Assembly: GCF_013409505.1 (NCBI RefSeq)
Contig: NZ_JACCBN010000001.1
Location: forward strand, 4,340,001 to 4,404,000
Length of the DNA stretch: 64,000 nucleotides
Direction: 5' to 3'
DNA from: Actinomycetospora corticicola
GTDB taxonomy: Bacteria; Actinomycetota; Actinomycetes; Mycobacteriales; Pseudonocardiaceae
Shown: positions 8,509 through 17,834 of the stretch, one piece after another
Position numbering within the stretch: the stretch's first letter is position 1
Layout: each line of letters starts with the position of its first letter
Position numbers and translations under genes: made by a program
Notes under the pieces: model-generated
Databases searched by the model: none
What the model was told of the DNA's origin: nothing
Seen by the model: the letters and a program-made list of their open reading frames with translations, nothing else

Positions 8509-9950
8509 TGGGTCGGTGGGCGGAGGACACGGCACGGCGCTGCCGTGCGGTCTCGCCCGCGGTCGCCCTGCCGATCGCGGACGCGCTGGACACGGTCGCG
8601 GCCCGGGCCGTCGCCACGCCGGCGATCGTGGTGACCGGGCCGGTGTCGTCGGGCAAGTCGACGTTGGTCAACGCGCTCGTCGGGCGCCGGGTGGCGCCCA
8701 CGGGCGCAGGTGAGTGCACGCGGCTGACGGCCCGCTACGTCCGCGGCCCGGTGGACCGGCTCGACGTGGTCCTCGCGGACGGGTCGCGGCGCCCGTTGCC
8801 GCTGGCCGAGGGCGGTCGGGTCCCGGCCGCGGTCGGCGACCGGCTCGGCGTCGACCCGGGCGACGTCGACCACCTCCTGGTGTCGCTGACCAGCGAGGCG
8901 CTCGACGGGCTCACCGTGGTGGACACCCCCGGCGCCGGCTCCGCCCGCCGTCCCCGGGGCCCGGCGCGGGGCGTCGCCGACGCCGCGGAGGCCGCGCTCG
9001 TCGTGCTGCCGCCCACCGCGCTCCCGGAGGAGATCGCGGGCCTCGCCGACGCGGCCCGGCACGGTCCGGCCGGCGTGGTGGCGGTGCTCGGCCGCGCGGA
9101 CACGGTGGGCGACGAGGCGGACGCGGCCGCGGTGGCCGACGGGCTGTCGCGGCGGCTCGGCTCCCACGTGGGTGCGGTCACACCGGTGATCGGGCTGCTG
9201 GCCGAGACGGCGGTGACCGGCGCGCTGGTCACCGCGGACGTCGCGGCCCTGCGGGCGCTGGCGGCCGACCCCGGCACGGACGCCGCCCTCGTCGACCCGG
9301 AGCTGTTCACCACCGCCCCGTCCCCGGTCGACCCCGCGACCCGGGCCCGCCTGCTCGACCTGCTCGACCGCCGCGGGGTGGGCCTCGCGCTCGCGCTGCT
9401 GCGCGCACGGCCCGAGGCCGGGGTGGGGGACGTGTGCGCCGCGCTGCTCGCCGCCTCCGGCCTCGACCGGGTGGTCGACCGCCTGCGCGCCGAGGTGCGC
9501 GGACGCGTGGACCTGCTGGCCACCGTCGCCGCGGAACGGCGGGTCGCGGCGCTCGCCGAGGCGGAACGGGCGGCCCTGCGGGCCGACCGCCGACGCGGGG
9601 CCCCCGACGGCGGGGACCGGGACCTCGTCCGCCTGGCCGACCTGCTGGAGGATCTGCGGGCCCGGCCGGTGCACGTCGACCTCGCCCTCACCGAGGCGGC
9701 GGCCCGGCACGGCAGCGGTGCCCTGCCCCTGCCCGCCGACCTCGCGGCCGATCTCGTCCTGCTCGCCGACCCGGCCCCTGACCTCGCCGGTCGCCTCGGG
9801 CTCGCCGCCGGTGAGCTGGCCGGGCACGCGGCCCGCCGGGCGGCGACCTGGCGCGGCTACGCGAGCTGGGGCACCCCACCGGGGCGCGCCGACGTCGCCG
9901 GGACCGTGCACCGGGGGTGGGCGCGCCTCTGGGGCGAGCTGACGCGGTGA
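8508..9950 (+). CDS. Dynamin-like GTPase, first of a pair
   Basis: A 480-residue GTPase with an intact P-loop GPVSSGKST at residues 44-52, a switch threonine region APTGAGECTRLT, G3 VDTPG at 138-142 and a degenerate G4 GRAD near 195-198. A helical Ala/Arg/Leu-rich second half resembles the stalk of bacterial dynamin-like proteins such as the IniA/IniC and DynA/DynB groups. I see no clear membrane helix, so any membrane contact would come from its partner. The stop overlaps the start of the next gene as GTGA, indicating translational coupling. The role is likely membrane remodelling or envelope-stress protection, inferred from family only. Confidence 0.75.
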   Translation: MGRWAEDTARRCRAVSPAVALPIADALDTVAARAVATPAIVVTGPVSSGKSTLVNALVGRRVAPTGAGECTRLTARYVRGPVDRLDVVLADGSRRPLPLAEGGRVPAAVGDRLGVDPGDVDHLLVSLTSEALDGLTVVDTPGAGSARRPRGPARGVADAAEAALVVLPPTALPEEIAGLADAARHGPAGVVAVLGRADTVGDEADAAAVADGLSRRLGSHVGAVTPVIGLLAETAVTGALVTADVAALRALAADPGTDAALVDPELFTTAPSPVDPATRARLLDLLDRRGVGLALALLRARPEAGVGDVCAALLAASGLDRVVDRLRAEVRGRVDLLATVAAERRVAALAEAERAALRADRRRGAPDGGDRDLVRLADLLEDLRARPVHVDLALTEAAARHGSGALPLPADLAADLVLLADPAPDLAGRLGLAAGELAGHAARRAATWRGYASWGTPPGRADVAGTVHRGWARLWGELTR

Positions 9951-11506
9951 GCGGGGACCCGGCCCGGGCGACGCTGCCCGAGGAGGTCGCCGCGGCCCGC
10001 CGCGACCTGACGCGGGTCCTCGCCGAGGCCGGGCTCCCGACGCCGGGTCCTCCCGCGGCCGGCGACCGCCCGGCCGTCGCGCTGGTCGGCGCCCCGGGGC
10101 GGGGACGGCGGGCCCTCGCCGCGGCGCTGGTCGACCGCGACCCGGCCGCACTGGGCCGGGAGATCGACCACCTGACCGCGGGGTCCGTGGACGTCCCGCT
10201 GCTCGAGGAGCTCGACCTGCTCCTCCCGGCGCGCTCCCCCGACGGCGGCTGGTCGGTCGCCGCGGCCTCGGCGCTGCTCGTCGTCGTGGGGGCGGGTGCG
10301 CCGCTCGACCGCCACGAGCTCGACCGGCTGGCCGCAGCCGCGGACACGGTGGAGGCCGTGACGTTCGCCCTGGTCGGCACAGAGGCACACCGCGGCTGGC
10401 GGACGGTGCTGGAGGCCGACCGGGAGCTGGTGGCCGAGCACGTGCCCCGGCTCGCCGCCGCGCCCTGGTTCCCGGTCTCCCCCGTACTGGCGGCCGCGGC
10501 GCGGGGCACCGGCACCGACGGCGAGGCGCTCCGCCGACGAGCGGGCCTCGCCCCGCTCCAGCGGTCGCTGTACCGGCTCGTGGCCCGCCGCCGTCGGATG
10601 CTCGCGGAGGCGAACGCGCTGCGCTGCGCGCTCGGCGCCCTCCGTGCGGTGCACGTCGACGACCCCGCGCCCGAGCTGCAGCGGCGCCGCGCGGCGCTGG
10701 AGGCGGCCCGCACCGGTCTGCGGCGGGAGCACCACGTGCGCTGGCGGGCGGAGCTGGCCGGGGCACGGGTGGCGGTGGTCGACGACGTCGGGCGGCGGGT
10801 CCGGGCCCTCGCCGCCGCCTACCGCGACCGGATCGACCGCGCCTCCTCCACGGAGCTCGGCTCCGTGGAGGCCGACCTGGCCCGGGACCTCGAGGGGGAG
10901 GCCGCCGCGGTCGTGGCCGCGCTCGGGGAACGGCTGCGCGAGCTCGTCGTCGGGACCCTGGCGGGCCTCGTGCCGGCCGACGACCTCGCCGCCCTGCGGA
11001 TCCCGGCGCCGACCGCCCGCCCGGACCTCCCGCCGGGCACCCGCCGTCGGGCCGACCGGATGCTCGTCGTGGCGGGCGCCACGGGCGGGCTCGGTCTGTC
11101 CCGCCTGGCCCTGCTCCCGCTGCTCGCGGTGCCCGTGGCCCCCGTCGTCGGGGCGGCGCTGGTCCCGGTGTCGGTGGGGCTCGGCCTCGGCGCGGCGGGC
11201 TGGCTGGCGCGGGCGCGCCGTCGGGCGGCGGACCGGGCGCACGCGCGGGCGTGGCTGGTCGAGGCCCTGGGGCAGGCGCGCACGGACCTCGAACGGGTGC
11301 TCTCGGAGGCGTTGATCGTGGCCGACCGCGAGATCACCCTCGCCCTCGACCGGGCCCTGGACGAGCACGGGCGCCGGCTCGACGCCGAACTCGCGGGCCT
11401 CGCCCGCCGTCCGACCGACCGCGTCCTGCGGGACCGGGACGCGGCGGCGCGCCGGGCGGAGGCGGTCCTCGGGCGCCTCGCGGCGGCGCTCGCCGCGGAG
11501 GGCTGA
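9947..11506 (+). CDS. Dynamin-like partner with degenerate P-loop and membrane hairpin
   Basis: A 519-residue partner of the preceding GTPase. The expected P-loop position (about residues 48-57) reads GAPGRGRRAL, lacking the Lys-Ser/Thr needed for nucleotide binding, so this subunit is probably not a GTPase. Long charged helices follow. Around residues 370-420 lies a hydrophobic double segment (LGLSRLALLPLLAVPVAPVVGAALVPVSVGLGLGAAGW is its range) that fits the membrane-inserting paddle of bacterial dynamins, then a coiled-coil-like tail. The GTG start at 9947 overlaps the upstream stop. An active plus an inactive subunit suggests a heteromeric complex. Confidence 0.7.
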   Translation: MSGDPARATLPEEVAAARRDLTRVLAEAGLPTPGPPAAGDRPAVALVGAPGRGRRALAAALVDRDPAALGREIDHLTAGSVDVPLLEELDLLLPARSPDGGWSVAAASALLVVVGAGAPLDRHELDRLAAAADTVEAVTFALVGTEAHRGWRTVLEADRELVAEHVPRLAAAPWFPVSPVLAAAARGTGTDGEALRRRAGLAPLQRSLYRLVARRRRMLAEANALRCALGALRAVHVDDPAPELQRRRAALEAARTGLRREHHVRWRAELAGARVAVVDDVGRRVRALAAAYRDRIDRASSTELGSVEADLARDLEGEAAAVVAALGERLRELVVGTLAGLVPADDLAALRIPAPTARPDLPPGTRRRADRMLVVAGATGGLGLSRLALLPLLAVPVAPVVGAALVPVSVGLGLGAAGWLARARRRAADRAHARAWLVEALGQARTDLERVLSEALIVADREITLALDRALDEHGRRLDAELAGLARRPTDRVLRDRDAAARRAEAVLGRLAAALAAEG

Positions 11507-11549
11507 GCCGACTTGTCCCGAACGGCCCCCACGACGACGGGCGGCGACC

Positions 11550-11562
11550 TACCGTCGGGCCA
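11550..11562 (+). promoter_or_regulatory. Leaderless promoter -10 box
   Basis: TACCGT at 11550-11555 precedes the ATG at 11562 by six bases; no ribosome binding site is visible. Confidence 0.5.
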
Positions 11563-11927
11563 TGACCGAGGATGAGGTCGCCGCGGCCGGGCCCGCGGTG
11601 TTCCCCCACCCCCCGGCGATGCCGGTCCTCGCCACCGGGGACCTGCTGCCCGGCGCGCCGCTCCTCGGCGCGCCCACGGTCGACTCCGACGCCGACGGGG
11701 TCGCCGACACCACGGTCGCCCCGTGGGACGACGGGCTGGTCCTCGCCACCGACGTCGACCACGACGGGGCGGCCGACGTGGTCACGCGCGTGGGTCCCGA
11801 GGCGGTGGTCACCACCCGCCACCTCGACGGGGACGTCCACGTCGAGGAGCGGCCGTGGGGCGCCCCGCCCCCGCCCGCACCGTCGATCGACCCGCGCACC
11901 GGGGCGTGGGTGCGCGGCCGGGACTGA
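11562..11927 (+). CDS. Small acidic protein with two DxDxDG motifs
   Basis: A 121-residue acidic protein. It contains DSDADGVADT and DVDHDGAADVV, which resemble the calcium-binding loops of thrombospondin type 3 or dockerin-like repeats. No signal peptide is evident, so it appears cytoplasmic unless the start is wrong. Similar small proteins occur widely in actinobacteria (a DUF6802-like assignment is from memory and uncertain). It sits between the dynamin pair and tldD with its own leaderless promoter. Function unknown. Confidence 0.6.
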   Translation: MTEDEVAAAGPAVFPHPPAMPVLATGDLLPGAPLLGAPTVDSDADGVADTTVAPWDDGLVLATDVDHDGAADVVTRVGPEAVVTTRHLDGDVHVEERPWGAPPPPAPSIDPRTGAWVRGRD

Positions 11928-11937
11928 CCCGGGCCGC

Positions 11938-11950
11938 TACCGTCGCCGCG
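11938..11950 (+). promoter_or_regulatory. Leaderless promoter -10 box for tldDE
   Basis: TACCGT at 11938-11943 lies six bases before the GTG at 11950. Confidence 0.5.
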
Positions 11951-13467
11951 TGAGCACCGGTGCGCGCCCCGTCGACCCGGACTTCCTCGCCCTCCCGCTG
12001 CGGGCCGTGGCCGACGCCGCCCTGCAGGTGGCGCGCGATGCCGGGGCCGAGCACGCCGACGTCCGGGTCCACCGCCTGCGCAGCCGCGCGCTGGAGCTGC
12101 GGGACGCGCGCGTGGTGAGTTCCTCGGACACCGACCGGATGGGACTCGCCGTCCGGGTGCTCCGCCGCGGGGTGTGGGGGTTCGCCGCCCACGTCGACGT
12201 CACGCCCACCACCGCGGCGGCCACCGCTCGCCGGGCGCTGGAGGTCGCGACGACCCTGGCCGCGGTCGCCCGCGAGGCCGTCGAGCTCGCCCCCGAGCCG
12301 GTGCACGCGGACGTCACCTGGGTCTCGGACTACGAGCGCGACCCCTTCGACGTGCCCGAGGGCGACCGCATCGGGCTCCTCGCCCAGCGCTCCACACGGC
12401 TGCTCGCCGCGCCCGGCGTCGACCACGTCGAGGCGAGCTGCCTGGAGGTCAAGGAGCAGACCTTCTACGCCGACCTCGCCGGCACCGTCACCACCCAGCA
12501 GCGGGTCCGCGTCGACCCCGGGGTGAGCGTCACCGCGGTGGACCGGGAGGCCGGCGGCTTCGAGTCGCTGCGCACGGTGGCCCCGCCGGTCGGGCGCGGC
12601 TGGGAGTACCTCACCGGCACCGGGTGGGACTGGGACGCCGAGCTCGCGGAGCTCCCCGAGCTGCTCGCGGAGAAGCTCCGCGCCCCGAGCGTCGACGCGG
12701 GCCCCGCCGACCTCGTCATCGACCCCACGAACCTGTGGCTGGTGATCCACGAGTCGATCGGGCACGCCACCGAGTACGACCGCGCGATCGGCTACGAGGC
12801 CAACTACGCGGGCACCAGCTTCGCCACCCCCGACCTGCTCGGCACCCTGCGCTACGGCAGCGAGGTCCTGCAGGTCACCGGCGACCGGACCGTGCCGCAC
12901 GGGCTCGCCTCCGTCGGCTGGGACGACGACGGGGTGGCGACGGGCGAGTTCGACCTCATCCGCGACGGCGTCCTCGTCGGCTACCAGGTCGACCGGTCCT
13001 TCGCGCCGCGCCTCGGGCTCGAGCGGTCCAACGGCTGCGCCTACGCCGACTCCGCCGAGCACGTGCCGCTGCAGCGGATGGCCAACGTGTCCCTCGCGCC
13101 CGCCGCCGACGACGTCGCCACCGCCGACCTGATCGCGGGGGTGGACGACGGGATCTACGTGGTGGGCGACCGGTCCTGGTCGATCGACATGCAGCGCTAC
13201 AACTTCCAGTTCACCGGGCAGCGGTTCTACCGGATCCGCGGCGGCGAGCTCGCCGGCCAGGTCCGCGACGTCGCCTACCAGGCCACCACGACCGACTTCT
13301 GGGGCGCGCTCGAGGCCGTCGGCGGGCCCTCCACCTGGCGACTGGGCGGGGCGTTCACGTGCGGGAAGGCGCAGCCCGGTCAGGTGGCGCCGGTCAGCCA
13401 CGGGTGCCCGTCCGCCCTCTTCCGGGGCATCCAGGTCCTCAACACCGCGAGCGAGGGCACCCGATGA
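11950..13467 (+). CDS. tldD: TldD-family metalloprotease
   Basis: A 505-residue TldD, the zinc-bearing subunit of the heterodimeric TldD/TldE protease that degrades unfolded peptides in other bacteria. The HExxxH motif is HESIGH at residues 267-272. Typical flanking blocks are the LRDARVVSSSDTDRMGLAVRV region near the N-terminus, PHGLASVGWDDDGV and the C-terminal CGKAQPGQVAPVSHGCP. The start at GTG 11950 is supported by the leaderless box. The stop overlaps tldE as ATGA. Known TldD/E roles (microcin or gyrase-toxin processing) may not apply here, since no peptide precursor is seen nearby. Confidence 0.9.
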   Translation: MSTGARPVDPDFLALPLRAVADAALQVARDAGAEHADVRVHRLRSRALELRDARVVSSSDTDRMGLAVRVLRRGVWGFAAHVDVTPTTAAATARRALEVATTLAAVAREAVELAPEPVHADVTWVSDYERDPFDVPEGDRIGLLAQRSTRLLAAPGVDHVEASCLEVKEQTFYADLAGTVTTQQRVRVDPGVSVTAVDREAGGFESLRTVAPPVGRGWEYLTGTGWDWDAELAELPELLAEKLRAPSVDAGPADLVIDPTNLWLVIHESIGHATEYDRAIGYEANYAGTSFATPDLLGTLRYGSEVLQVTGDRTVPHGLASVGWDDDGVATGEFDLIRDGVLVGYQVDRSFAPRLGLERSNGCAYADSAEHVPLQRMANVSLAPAADDVATADLIAGVDDGIYVVGDRSWSIDMQRYNFQFTGQRFYRIRGGELAGQVRDVAYQATTTDFWGALEAVGGPSTWRLGGAFTCGKAQPGQVAPVSHGCPSALFRGIQVLNTASEGTR

Positions 13468-14867
13468 ACCTGGTCGAACGCGCCCTGGAGACCGCGGGCC
13501 GCGTCCGCCCCGACGCGGGCGCCGCGGTCCTCCTGCGCGAGACCAGCGAGGTGGTGCTGCGCTGGGCGAACTCCACCATGACGACGAACGGGGCGACCAC
13601 CGACCGCACGCTCGGGCTGGTGCTGCTCGTCCCGCTCGCGGGCGGGGGCACGGGGGCCGGCGTGGTCCGCGTGTCGGCCCCGGACTCGCTGCTCGCGGGC
13701 GGCGCGGAGGCCGACGCGCGGCTCACCGACGCGGTGCGGGCCGCCGTCCGCGCGGCGGAGGACTCCGGCGCCTCGCGGGACGCCGCGGAGCTGCCGCCGC
13801 CCACCGGACCGGCAGACCCCTTCGACGTCCCGGCCGCGGAGACCTCCGTCGGCGTGTTCGGCGACCTCGCCGCCGCGCTCGGGGACTCCTTCGGGACCGA
13901 CCGCAGCGCGGGCTTCGCCGACCACCACGTCACCACCACCTGGCTCGCCACCTCCGCCGGGGTGCGACGGTGCTGGACCGAACCCGCGGGGGCGGTCGAG
14001 GTCAACCTCAAGGACCCGTCGTCGGGGAGCTCGGTGTGGGGCGGCACCTCGACGCGCGACTTCGCCGACGTCGACCTGCCCGCGATCCTCGGCGACCTGC
14101 GCGGACGGCTGGCCTGGGGGCGGCGCCGGATCGCGCTCGACCCCGGCCGCTACGAGACGATCCTGCCGCCGTCCGCGGTCAGCGACTTCATGATCTACCT
14201 GGCGTGGTCGATGGGCGGCCGGCCCGCCCAGGAGGGCCGCAGCGCGTTGTCGCGGGCCGGCGGCACTCGGGTCGGCGAGCAGCTGACCACCCTGCCGCTC
14301 ACCCTGGCCGGCGACCCGGACGCGCCCGGCTTCCCGACGCTGCGCTACGAGCCGGTCCTCGCGACGACGTCGTCCGGCGACGAGGTGTCGGTGTTCGACA
14401 ACGGCGCGAGCACCCGCCGCGTGGAGTGGCTGCGCGACGGCGCCGTCGCCGAGCTCGCCTATCCCCGCGCGGCGGCGGCCGAGTACGGCGCCCGGTTCGC
14501 CCCGCCGTCGGACAACCTCCTGCTCACCGGCGGGTCCGACGCGTCGCTGTCCGACCTCGTCGCCACCACACGTCGGGGGCTGCTGCTGACCTGCCTCTGG
14601 TACATGCGCGAGGTCGACCCGGAGACGATGCTGCTCACCGGGCTGACCCGCGACGGCGTCTATCTCGTCGAGGACGGCGAGGTGGTGGGCGAGGTGAACA
14701 ACTTCCGGTTCAACGAGTCGCCGCTCGACCTCGTCCGCCGTGCCACCGAAGCCGGCGCGACCGAGCGGACCCTGCCGCGCGAGTGGAAGGACTGGTTCAC
14801 CCGCGTGGCCATGCCGCCCCTGCGCATCCCGGACTTCAACATGTCGTCGGTGTCGCAGGCCAGCTGA
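13464..14867 (+). CDS. tldE: TldE/PmbA-family protein
   Basis: A 467-residue TldE (PmbA) subunit. It shares the TldD fold but lacks the HExxxH zinc site, as usual for the family; the equivalent region reads FMIYLAWSMGGRPAQEG. C-terminal blocks include NNFRFNESPLDLV and SDLVATTRRGLLLT. It pairs with the upstream tldD through the four-base ATGA overlap. It ends one base from the stop of the convergent FAD/Rieske gene, leaving no room for a separate terminator. Confidence 0.88.
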   Translation: MNLVERALETAGRVRPDAGAAVLLRETSEVVLRWANSTMTTNGATTDRTLGLVLLVPLAGGGTGAGVVRVSAPDSLLAGGAEADARLTDAVRAAVRAAEDSGASRDAAELPPPTGPADPFDVPAAETSVGVFGDLAAALGDSFGTDRSAGFADHHVTTTWLATSAGVRRCWTEPAGAVEVNLKDPSSGSSVWGGTSTRDFADVDLPAILGDLRGRLAWGRRRIALDPGRYETILPPSAVSDFMIYLAWSMGGRPAQEGRSALSRAGGTRVGEQLTTLPLTLAGDPDAPGFPTLRYEPVLATTSSGDEVSVFDNGASTRRVEWLRDGAVAELAYPRAAAAEYGARFAPPSDNLLLTGGSDASLSDLVATTRRGLLLTCLWYMREVDPETMLLTGLTRDGVYLVEDGEVVGEVNNFRFNESPLDLVRRATEAGATERTLPREWKDWFTRVAMPPLRIPDFNMSSVSQAS

Positions 14868-14868
14868 C

Positions 14869-16428
14869 TCACCGGCGCGGGGCGACGACCCGGGTCAGCC
14901 CGGGCGGCGCGCCGAGGCCCTCGGTGACCGGTCCCTCGAGCACCTCGCCGTCGGGGGCGAAGCGCGACCCGTGCAGCGGGCAGTCCCAGCTCGCCGCCGC
15001 GTCGTTCCACGCCAGGATGCCGCCGAGGTGCGGGCACACCGCGCCGACCTCGTGCTCCACACCGCCCACCCGGCAGCGTCCGACCTTGCCGCGCGGCGTG
15101 GTCTCGACCCGGCCCTCGCCCTCCGCGAGGGGCTGTCGGGACGGCAGGTCGGGCTTGACCCAGCCGGTCGCCAGGTACTTCGCGACCTGTCCGTTGAAGC
15201 TCGCCAACGACGGGACCGAGTTCAGCTTCGGCGCCCGGTCGGCGGCGAAGGTCGGCGCCCACGGGTTGTCGCGGCCGACGACGTGGTCGGCCAGGGCGAG
15301 CCCGGCCGCGGTTCCGCCGGTCATGCCCCACTTCGCGAACCCGGTGGCCACCAGCACGCGCGGCTGCAGCGGCATCGGCCCGACGAACGGCAGGCCGTCC
15401 TCGGGCTCGTAGTCCTGCGCGGACCAGCGGTGGGTGATCCCGTCGACCGGCCAGTGCCGGGCGGACCAGGTCGCGAGGTCGCTCTCGTGGTGGGCCATGG
15501 GCGTGTCGGTGCCGACCCGGTGACCGAACCCGCCGGTCTGCAGCAGGCGCTCGCCGTCCACGACGACGGTGCGGATCGACACCGTCGGCGAGTCCGCCGA
15601 GAGGTACATCCCGCCCGGCAGGGTGTCGGCGTCGCGCACCCGCATCGCCTGCGCGTAGGAGCGGGCCGGCTCCATCCGGGCGAAGTAGAGCCCGCGGTCG
15701 AGCACCGGGATGCCGGTCGCCAGCACCACCCGGTCCGCGAGCACCCGGCCGTGCGGGGTCCGCAGCTCGGGCGTGGCCCCGAACGAGGCGCCCAACGAGA
15801 CCGACCGCACGCGGGTCCCCTCGAAGACCGACTGCCCCGCGTCGACGAGCTCGCGGGCGAGGTCGTGCAGGTAGGGCACCGGGTCGAACTGGGCCTGGTC
15901 GGCGAGCACCACCGCCTCCGAGACCGCGAACGGCAGGTCCTGGTCGGCGTCGAGGGTGGCGGGCAGGCCCGCGGCCCGCAGGGCGTCCGCCTCGGCGCGG
16001 ACCGCCCGGGCGCCGGCGGAGTCCCGACCCGCCGTCGAGAAGGTGACCGCGGGAGCACGCTCGAAGCCGCAGTCGACGCCCGCGGCGCGGGCCGCGAGCC
16101 AGTCCAGGCCCGCGGAGTGCGCGGCCACGTAGGCGTCGACGACGTCCTGCGGGTGCCGTTGCGCGAGCGTCGAGGCGCGGGTGCCCTGCAGCACCGACAC
16201 CTTCGCCGTCGTGTTCCCGCTGGCGACGGCCCCGAGGTGCCGGGCCTCCAGCACCGCGACCGTGCAGCCCGCGCGATGCAGCGCGACGGCGGTGGTCAGG
16301 CCGGTGATGCCGCCGCCGACCACGGCGACGTCCACGCGGAGGTCGCCGTGCAGCGTGGGGTACGAGGGCAGGTCGCGGTCGAGCCAGACCGAGCGGTGAC
16401 GGGTGGGGAGTGCAGGCGTGGTGGGCAC
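14869..16428 (-). CDS. FAD-dependent oxidoreductase fused to a C-terminal Rieske domain
   Basis: A 519-residue DAO-type flavoprotein. The FAD motif VAVVGGGITGLTTAVALHRAG lies near the N-terminus (GGGITG core), with LEARHLGAVASGNTTAK following. The last ~100 residues form a Rieske [2Fe-2S] domain with ligands in VCPHLGG and CPLHGSRF. The same fusion occurs in bacterial DadA/GlpO-like proteins of unknown substrate. Start choice is uncertain: GTG 16428 begins VPTTPALPTRHRS just before the conserved region, while upstream starts up to 16509 would add 27 Arg-rich residues. A soluble amine or glycine-type oxidase activity is only a guess. Confidence 0.8.
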   Translation of the reverse strand: MPTTPALPTRHRSVWLDRDLPSYPTLHGDLRVDVAVVGGGITGLTTAVALHRAGCTVAVLEARHLGAVASGNTTAKVSVLQGTRASTLAQRHPQDVVDAYVAAHSAGLDWLAARAAGVDCGFERAPAVTFSTAGRDSAGARAVRAEADALRAAGLPATLDADQDLPFAVSEAVVLADQAQFDPVPYLHDLARELVDAGQSVFEGTRVRSVSLGASFGATPELRTPHGRVLADRVVLATGIPVLDRGLYFARMEPARSYAQAMRVRDADTLPGGMYLSADSPTVSIRTVVVDGERLLQTGGFGHRVGTDTPMAHHESDLATWSARHWPVDGITHRWSAQDYEPEDGLPFVGPMPLQPRVLVATGFAKWGMTGGTAAGLALADHVVGRDNPWAPTFAADRAPKLNSVPSLASFNGQVAKYLATGWVKPDLPSRQPLAEGEGRVETTPRGKVGRCRVGGVEHEVGAVCPHLGGILAWNDAAASWDCPLHGSRFAPDGEVLEGPVTEGLGAPPGLTRVVAPRR

Positions 16429-16535
16429 GCGGAGGAGTAACCGCTGATCCACGCGACGCACACGGGGTCCTCCCCGTGACCGAGTCGTGACGGGACCGAC
16501 GCGCAACACGGGGACGGAACGGGAACACCTCGGGT

Positions 16536-16892
16536 ATGGCCGATCTCGACCGCCGTCCCCGCTCCGGCAACCCCGTCACGGGCGCGGCCCGCGGCCTGCT
16601 CGGCCTCGTGGCCGGGATCGTCCGGTTCGTCACCGGGCTCTTCGCCGCGATCCTCGTCGTGCACGTCGTGCTCGAGCTCCTCGGCGCGAACCCCGACAAC
16701 GGGCTGACGCAGTTCGTGGCGAACGCGGCGGACTCGCTGACCCTCGGCCTCGCCAACCTCTTCGAGGTGGGAAGCCCGACCGTCCAGCTGATCCTCTCCT
16801 ACGGGATCCCCGCGATCGCGTGGCTCGTCATCGGTGCGGTGATCGTGGCGGTCCTGCGCGTGTTCGCGCGCCCGCGCTCCGGTCTCGCCTGA
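16536..16892 (+). CDS. Small two-helix membrane protein
   Basis: A 118-residue protein with two hydrophobic segments, about residues 22-50 (LLGLVAGIVRFVTGLFAAIL range) and 88-108 (LILSYGIPAIAWLVIGAVIV range), and short charged ends. The linker ANPDNGLTQFVANAADSLTLGLANLF resembles YGGT-like or actinobacterial two-TM proteins. It diverges from the FAD/Rieske gene and precedes the sirtuin gene by 24 bases. Function unknown. Confidence 0.65.
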   Translation: MADLDRRPRSGNPVTGAARGLLGLVAGIVRFVTGLFAAILVVHVVLELLGANPDNGLTQFVANAADSLTLGLANLFEVGSPTVQLILSYGIPAIAWLVIGAVIVAVLRVFARPRSGLA

Positions 16893-16916
16893 CCCCACCC
16901 GTCCGGCGGGGGCACC

Positions 16917-17834
16917 ATGGAACCCGTGGGCAAGGTCGTCATGCGTTACCCCGGCTCGGTGCTGCAGGAGAGCTGGGACGCCGAGGTGCCGGTCCGCGGC
17001 GGGGTCAACGACCTCGCCGCGCTCGTGGGCGCCGGCGGGGTCTGTGTGCTCTCCGGGGCCGGGTTGTCGACCGACTCCGGCATCCCGGACTACCGCGGCC
17101 CCTCCAGCGCGGCGCGCAGGCACACCCCGATGACCTACGAGGCGTTCGTGCACGACCCGGCGGCCCGCCACCGGTACTGGGCGCGGAGCCACGTCGGGTG
17201 GCCGCAGATCGACCGGGCCCGCCCCAACCCCGCGCACGAGGCCGTGGCCGCGCTCCAGCGCTGCGGGCTGGTCGAGAGCGTGATCACCCAGAACGTCGAC
17301 GGGCTGCACCAGGCCGGCGGGGCGCGGGACGTCGTGGAGCTGCACGGCGCGCTGGCCCGGGTGGTGTGCCTCGCGTGCCGCGTGGAGCTCGACCGGGCCG
17401 TGGTCCAGGCCGAGCTCGCGCGGGTCAACCGGGGGTTCGACACGGCCGTCTCGGGGCTGCGCGAGACCCAGGTCAACCCGGACGGCGACGTCGAGCTGCC
17501 CCCGGAGCTCGAGGCCGCCTTCACGATGATCGACTGCCCCGCCTGCGGTGACGGTCCGCTCAAGCCCGACGTCGTGTTCTTCGGCGAGTCCGTCCCGCGG
17601 CCCCGGGTCGACCGGTGCTTCGACCTGGTGGCGCAGGCGCGCTCCCTGGTGGTCCTGGGGTCGTCACTCGCCGTGATGTCCGGGCTCCGGTTCGCCCGGG
17701 CCGCCACCCGGGCGGGGACGCCGGTCGCCATCGTGACCGCCGGGCCGAGCCGGGCGGACGATCTCGCCCGGGTGCGGCTCGCGTCACCTCTCGGTGAGGT
17801 GCTTCCAGCCCTGGTCAGGGCCCTGAGAGCCTGA
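16917..17834 (+). CDS. Sir2-family NAD-dependent protein deacylase
   Basis: A 305-residue sirtuin. It shows GAGLSTDSGIPDYRG (NAD-binding, of the class II/SIRT4-like type), TQNVDGLHQ, the catalytic histidine in VELHGALARVVC, zinc ligands CLAC and CPAC about 60 residues apart, VVFFGE and VLGSSLAV. It removes acyl groups from lysines using NAD+, giving O-acyl-ADP-ribose. The spacing between zinc pairs is longer than usual because of an inserted helix (AELARVNRGFDTAVSGLRE). ATG 16917 and GTG 16926 are both possible starts; Met24 of the longer form is not. Confidence 0.88.
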   Translation: MEPVGKVVMRYPGSVLQESWDAEVPVRGGVNDLAALVGAGGVCVLSGAGLSTDSGIPDYRGPSSAARRHTPMTYEAFVHDPAARHRYWARSHVGWPQIDRARPNPAHEAVAALQRCGLVESVITQNVDGLHQAGGARDVVELHGALARVVCLACRVELDRAVVQAELARVNRGFDTAVSGLRETQVNPDGDVELPPELEAAFTMIDCPACGDGPLKPDVVFFGESVPRPRVDRCFDLVAQARSLVVLGSSLAVMSGLRFARAATRAGTPVAIVTAGPSRADDLARVRLASPLGEVLPALVRALRA

